Assembly (NCBI GenBank): GCA_964019425.1
Contig: OZ025790.1
Coordinates: forward strand, 744,001-808,000
Source of the DNA: Flectonema sp. DT1601
Lineage: Eukaryota; Euglenozoa; Diplonemea; Diplonemida; Diplonemidae
DNA length: 64,000 nt
Direction: 5' to 3'
The position numbers and the translations under genes are program-made. Below are positions 57,801-64,000 of the stretch, piece by piece. Under the pieces are notes generated by a model. That model was given only the letters and a program-made list of their open reading frames with translations, was not told the origin of the DNA and did no database searches. Numbering within the stretch: position 1 is the first letter of the stretch; each line of letters begins with the position of its first letter.

Positions 57801-60800
57801 GGTGGAGGCGACGTGTCGATGTCGATCAGGCACGCCGAAATCGATAGCTCCGGGTTCGTCTTCTCCCACCTTCCCCGAGGGTAGCAGTACACCCATCCAC
57901 ACTTCCAGTTCACGAACGGATTGAAGATCTCCGCGTAGATGCTCGCCCCGGCGCAGAACTTTGCCTTGAGATTGAACAGCTTGAAGAAGTTTTCCTTGAT
58001 GATCGCCCAAATCTCCCCCAAACGAATCTTTCCGTCACCGTTCGGGTCGTACAAGTCGATCGAAGCTTCGAAGCTCACGAAACCCGACGCACGCACGCGC
58101 ACCAGACCCAGGTTGATACTCGCACTCACCCGGATCCCTCCCGATGCCGCCAGCTCCAACGTGTCTTCTCCCGGCGTCTCCGTGTCCGAGATGAAGAATC
58201 CGTTCAGCGCCAGCAGCGGCTTCTTCCGCTCGATAGCCTCCCGGATCCCGGACGTGTCGTACCCGGCCTGCAGCCTTGCGCTCACCTTGAATTCTCCGTA
58301 GAAGTTGATCGCCAGCACGAAGAAGTCGATCCCGAAGTCCACGATCACTTCGATCTCCATCTTCGGCGAGTTCAACGTAATGAGATCCACGTCCTCTCCC
58401 GTGATCAGCCCCAACGCCCCGCTCGGTGACAAGAACGGGTACTGCCACATCGCCTCCGAGTCCGTCAGCCTCTTCAGCAGCTTCTGCATTCCACCCCCGC
58501 CCGTGTCCTTTCCGATGTCCCCGGTGCTCTTGGTCTGCGTCGACGGCTTGGTCTTCGAGCTCGGCGATGTCGCCAACACGTCCCATTCGCGTCCCGTTCC
58601 CTCGAATGTTCCCGGGTTCGGTCCGGTGAACACGAACGGCACAATGTACGGTCCGATCTTTTCCAACTCGAAGTCTCCGAAGTTCAACTTGAACGAATCG
58701 ATTGGAGGGTTTCGGTTCAGCTGCTCCTCCACCTGTTTCACGAGGTCCACGATTAACTGAATCAGTTCAACAATCTCCGTGATCACTCCGAGGTAAGCTG
58801 CAATGTTCTTAACTGATCCACGAACCGGACCACCAGACCCAAGCAGTCCGTTGATCAGCAGTTCCGGCAATTCCAAGATGGTGACCGACCGTCCCGCGAT
58901 GTCCGAGATCACCGGCAGCCTCACCTGCAGGGCGTCCAACACCGGCTGGATTGGCTCCACCAGTTCTGCCAACTTTCCGAAGATTGGCTGCAGCAGCGTC
59001 GTGATGATCTTTCCCATGTCCAGCGACACGTCGAACAGAAGCACCCGGGGCAGCGGAATTGCGCGGGGCTTCTTCAGCGACTTCGACTGGTACTTCTTCG
59101 GCAAGTCCTTCTTCCCCGATTGAGCTGGAAGGGCTGCCGATGACTTCTTCCCCTTCGTGAAAGCTCCAGAGATCGTCCATTCGATGTACGCCCCGCAAGA
59201 CAAACTCGGCAATCCGGGGATCACGGATTCCAGGATTCCGAACCGGAGGTCCATTTCCGCCAACGCCGTGAATTCGTACTCCAAACTCAAAAGCGACAGT
59301 CCACCCTTTTTCAGCTCCTTCAGCGTTAGGTAATTGTCCGTGTTCACGTCCAACACGTCCAAGTAGATTGCTCCAATCAATCCCGTCGCACCCTCGCCAT
59401 CCGGGTAGTCTCTTCCGTTCATCTCGATGTTCATGATGAACAAGTCTCCCGCTGCTCTCAGGTTCGGGAACGTCAGCGCAGCGAACACCGTCAGCTCTTT
59501 TCCGTCTACGTTCAGGTAGAATCCCTTCTTCACACTCATACCGAACTTCAAGTTGAACCTCCACCCGATTACGAATTTCAGGTCCGACGACAGTTCGAAC
59601 CCGAGCGGGAACTCGTCCAATCCGAACCCGATGTCGAACCCAGCTCCCACTTCCCAACTCATACCGATGTTCAAGTTCCACTCGATCGCGTCTGCTTCCG
59701 ACAGGTCTGCTCCGTCAACCAACGCGTAGTTCTCGTCCAGCACCTCGGGCATCACGTTCCCGTCCTTGTGACGCACAGTCACCTCGATCGCTTTCCAATC
59801 CGACGCTGGGTCGTAAGGGTCTGCCGCTTCCAGCAGGATCCCCAGCTCATCGTGGAACAGCAGTCCCATCAACTTCGCAAGCACCTGAGCCACGTTCAGT
59901 TTCTGCCCCGGTTCGTCCTTCGCCAATGCGTCCAGCCCGTTCGTCATCGTGTTCACCAGCCCCGTTCGGAAAGACGAGATGAAGCTCGTGTCCAGCGCGT
60001 CCCGAACTTTCTCCCCGAGCATCGGAAGCAGCAGCTTCTTCAGGATACCCGCCCCACCGGTGATGATCTTGTCCAGCAGGGCCAACACCGAATCGATTCC
60101 ATTGATGATCGTCTGGCTGTCGGTCAGCATTACCTCAACCGGGCTGATGCTGAACTTACCCGACAGCAGCTTCAGCACGTCCAGTCCCGTCACCGTCACC
60201 GAACCTGGAGTGCGGCTCAAGAACGCATCCAGCGACTCAATCTTGAACCCGATCTCCCCGAAACCGTCGATTGGCAGCGAAGCTTGCACCCCTCCCGTCA
60301 ATCCCTGCGTCGCTTTGAAGTCCGCCAAGATTGCCGAGAACGCTCCGCTCTCCAGTGCGTGATTCTGGCTCAAACCGAACCGGTACTGCACCGGCACGTC
60401 CGCGATTCCAACCTCCGCCTTCGCACCTGAGATCGAGATGTCGAACGGACCGAGAGACGCCGCGAAGCTGAATTCTCCCTTCGCCAACAGCTGCAACGTC
60501 AACCCCGTCTCCTTGTTGAGCGACAGCTTCGGCGTCTTTTCCAGCGTCACCTCCAGAGCCAGCACCAGCTCCGCCGAGGCCGAGAACGAGAACACCGACT
60601 CCAAACTAGCCGATGCGTCCACAAGCGACGTCAACGAATCCAAACCCACCTCGTCCAGGGCGTCGCTGTTCTGGATCAGCTCCGCCAGCGACACGTCGAA
60701 CCTCAGCTCCTTCGAATACCCAAGCGCCTTCGTCAGGGATACCTGGATCGAGCTCGGTGCCCCTCCCATCCCCTCCACGTATGTGAAAGTCAGCAGCGAC

Positions 60801-63800
60801 GGGTCCAGTCCCAGCTTGTCTTCGATCAGCTCTTCCAACCGCTTGATGCTCCCTCCGAGGTCGCTTGCGATCGACTCGATCTCCCGCAGCACGACCTGCA
60901 CCGGGTCCAAGATCTCGTTCGGTGTGAACGACAAGAACGGAATCTCCATGTCCAAAATCGCCAAGTCTCCAATCAGACCCGAATCCCCGAACTTTCCCGC
61001 AACAATCGTCGGCACCCCGTCCACCAGGGTTTCCGGAGGCCCGAACACCAGCTCCACCGCGTCCGCAATCAACCCGATGATCTGTCCCAAGTCCATGTTC
61101 TTGATGTCCGACAGGTTCGGGAACGACGGCACGTCCACGGTCACCAAGAAGTCCGAACCTGTTGGCAGAGACGACGTGAAGCCTTTCTGCAGCGGCAGCA
61201 CGAACTCAGGGAGCTCCACCTTGATCCCACCCGCCGTCAGGCTCAGTACCCCCGGAACTTCGATCGACACCGTTCCCTCGGGAAGCGTGAAAGCTCCCGA
61301 GAGCTTCGCCGTCGCCGTCACCAGAGAGAACCGCGTGTCCGCGTCACCGAGCGCCTCACGAAGCGCAGCCAACGTCGTCTTCTCCGTCAGGCTCCCCAGC
61401 ACCACGTCCAACTCGGCCCGCACGAACCCGCTCCCGCCGTCCGCCACCGCCGCCAACACCGCAACGTTTGCCAGGAATCCGAAGTCGGTCGCGTCCAGCT
61501 GCAAAGCCCCCACGAAATGCAACCCCCTCACCAGCGGCGCAAACGTCTTGGCCCGCGAGCTCTCGCTCTTCATTCCTCCCACGTTCTTGAACTCCTCCGT
61601 CACCTCAGTCTCAAACTTCCTCACTCCCGTCGTCGTCACCGTGTACGACTTCTGTTCCGTGTACTGGATCACCGTAATCTTCTTTCCTCCACTCAGTTGC
61701 GCGTCCACCGTCGCCACCTGCTTCGTCAGCTCCTCCACGAGCTTCTTCCCCGAATCCAGAGTCACCGAGTACCGCACCTTGTCCAACACGAAAACGCAAC
61801 CCATCCCGCTCGTCGTCGTTGCCTCCAGCCCCCCCGCAGGCGCCCCGATGATCGACAGGTCACCCGCCGACATCCCGAGACGCGCCCCGAAGTCGAACGA
61901 CAAGTCGAAAGTCGTGCTCAGAGCCAGGTTCGCCGACGCCTCCACGTCCAACAACGGATCCACTTCCGCCCCAAACCGCAGGTTCACCGTCGGGGTCGGC
62001 AGCGACAGTTGCGGAAGTGCCACGTTGAACATGACATCCCACTGCTGCGTCACCGCATCCTGCTCCAGGGTTACCTTCACCACCGTAGGTGCAAGCGCTT
62101 CCGACAAGATCGCGCTCAGAGCGTCAGCCGTGCTGAACGACGGTTCGCGTGCCACGTTCACGACCGTCCCGTCCTCAATCCCGAGCACCTTCACAGGCTT
62201 TCCGAGCATCTCCTCGTACTTCGTGTTCCCCGTCTTCAGAAGGGTCACTCGGAACCCGAGAACCGAAGCCTCAATCTCCTCGGTCGTGCACACCCGAATC
62301 CCCTCCGTCCCGTCATCCCTTGCCGCCACGGTGATCGATGATCCCAATCCAGCAGCGTTTACCGCCTCCGCCACCCTCGCTGCCACTCCAGCGGTCGTCG
62401 TCTCCGCCTGGATCGCCGCGTAGTCCAGCTCAATCAGCGTCACGTACTGCTGGTTGATTTCGATCTCGAACGTCCGGAACGTAAGCGCCTCTTGGAACGC
62501 TGCGTTGTCCGCTCCCGCCCAGCCTGGCAGCATCTCACTCTCGTAGCACAGCGACAGCGTCTGGCGATCCTTCGGTGCCTGCGCCGCCGTCATAACCGAA
62601 ACCAGCTTCTCCGTGATCGAATCTGCGAAGTCGATCGCATTTCCGAGCGACAAGTCTATCAGAGGCAGCGTCACGTTGAAAACTGGCGAACTCGCGTATT
62701 CTTGCAATCCATTGATCACCGTGTTCACGATCTGCACCACGTCAAGCGGCGACAAACCCCGAAAGTTCAGCAGCTGGTCCATGTTGTGGTGCGCAATCGT
62801 CAGTCCCCCCGGGGTGAAGATGTCCGGCAAATCCACCGTTACCCGCGGTCTTAGGTCCTCTCCCCCCATTCCCACATTGTTGCTCCCGCTCAGATCCGTC
62901 TCCCCGATCGTCGCCTTGAACGGAATCTCAGCCTTCACGTGACCACTCTTCGTGATTACCATCGCATCTCCGCTGATCTGCGTGATGGCAACGTGGTTTC
63001 CCCCGGAAAGCGCTCCCTCGAACCGCATCGCGATGCTACCCGACCCCCCGTCAATCGCAGCGCCGAGCACCCCCACCGTCACAGTCGCCTCCAGCCCACT
63101 GTTCAACGACAGGTCCAGCACAAAGTCATCGAACGCGATCGACACGTCGTTTGCCGACACCGACGACAGCCCACCCGACAGGTCGATGCGCAGCTCGAAT
63201 CGGAACCCAAGCGTCGCCTTCGCCGCAAACGTGTTCACCCCGCTGAACTCGAAAAGCTCTTCGTCGATCAGGTCCTGCAGCTTCGGCGTGATCTCCATGT
63301 CAAGCAGCCCGTTTACGAGAAACGAAAGCTCGAACACGTCCCCGTTCCGCCCTCCCGAAACCAATGCGAACGGCACGTTGTTCTGCGGTTTGAAGATCAG
63401 CTCGACCATCGCCAAAAGCTTCTCCTGGTACATCGTGATCACCTCACGCGCCCCGGGGCACACCGGTGACCCCTCGCTCGCCTTGCACGTTGCCGAGTAT
63501 TTCTCGTCCACCAACTTCGTCAGCTCCGCATCCCAGATCAAGAAATCTCCGAACGTCGTCGAGTTCTCCCCCGTCGCCAACATCCCGTTCAGCGAACGGT
63601 CCAGCAACGGAATGTTCGTGTTCAACGCTTCCAACGAGTTCAGTTTCTCCCCGACACTTGCCACCGCCCCGAGACCCGATATCAGCGCGTCCACGATCTG
63701 CGGAGTCAGGGCCACGTCTACCTGGAATTTAGGTCCCGTTGCATCGAACAAGTTGCGATCCACAATGTCCAGCGTCACCAGAACAGATTCCACTCGGATC

Positions 63801-64000
63801 GGCAACGATGCCTCCAAACTTCCCTGCAGGACTAGCGAATCTTTCAGAGGCTGCACGTCGAACGACACCGCTGGCGACGCCGTCTGATCGAACAAAGTTA
63901 CAGGTCCCGCCGCCGTGGCCGTCGAGTTTACTCCGAACCCGAGAAGCAGGTTTCCGCTTTCCAACGTAAGGTCGATCGCCCCGAACGAAAGAGTCTCCAC
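42879..64000 (-). CDS. Giant secreted calcium-binding repeat protein, copy 2 (5' part beyond window)
   Basis: Exon 1 enters at the right edge and ends at 43786; exon 2 is 43601-43377; exon 3 is 43291-42879. It covers about the last 6,950 residues of the protein, with the same two EF-hand loops, Calx-beta-like region, RTX array (43990-52848) and His-rich parts as copy 1. Against copy 1 I found four substitutions: t45927 for a8609 (Tyr for Phe), c47330 for t10012 (silent), g53221 for a15903 (Arg for Cys) and a63681 for t26363 (Ile for Lys). No stop or frame step is visible in the part shown. The start and signal peptide should lie about 3.3 kb to the right. Confidence 0.88.
43292..43376 (-). 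other. Intron 2 of giant gene copy 2
   Basis: Same 85 bp GTATGT…CACAG intron as at 5974-6058. Confidence 0.85.
43602..43785 (-). other. Intron 1 of giant gene copy 2
   Basis: Same 184 bp GTATGT…AACAG intron as at 6284-6467. Confidence 0.85.

Overview
The window looks like nuclear DNA of a euglenozoan protist, most likely a diplonemid. Three observations point this way. (1) The cysteine protease resembles kinetoplastid cruzipain/CPB enzymes closely in its mature domain, and it carries a Pro-rich hinge and a C-terminal extension. (2) All genes lie on one strand, and a pyrimidine run ending in TTCAG|TTAT sits 33-82 nt upstream of their start codons, as expected for spliced-leader trans-splice acceptors. 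(3) Cis-introns are few, short and of the GT-AG type, whereas kinetoplastids have almost none and euglenids have many. The placement is inference; no rRNA or SL RNA gene was recognised.

Layout (all genes on the minus strand, so transcription runs right to left): giant gene copy 2 (42879 to beyond the right edge), a 4 kb AT-rich spacer, protease gene 2 (30756-38754) split by a 6.65 kb LINE (31576-38225), a 0.75 kb spacer, giant gene copy 1 (5561-29998), a 4 kb spacer, and protease gene 1 (908-1436, N-terminal part only) split by a different 890 bp element (18-907). The unit [giant gene - spacer - protease] is therefore tandemly duplicated: 908-26682 and 38226-64000 align without gaps at an offset of 37318, and I found only four base differences between them.

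The giant gene encodes about 8,055 residues once two 3' introns (184 and 85 bp) are removed. The protein has a signal peptide, about 3,000 residues of beta-rich repeats with two EF-hand loops, a Calx-beta-like region, an array of about 40 hemolysin-type (RTX) calcium-binding units marked by FGDHG, and His/Asp-rich clusters that continue into the second exon. It looks like a secreted, calcium-loaded surface or matrix protein and has no recognisable toxin module.

The most striking result is the shared insertion site. Two unrelated mobile elements have inserted at exactly the same nucleotide in the two protease copies, each flanked by the same duplicated target, which encodes the conserved papain-family C-N-G-G-L motif. 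The copies are almost identical, so both insertions should be young. This suggests a target-specific retrotransposition system that uses a multicopy cysteine protease gene in the way R1/R2 elements use rDNA. The LINE lies in sense, has only 12 nt before its first ATG, and may depend on the host transcript.
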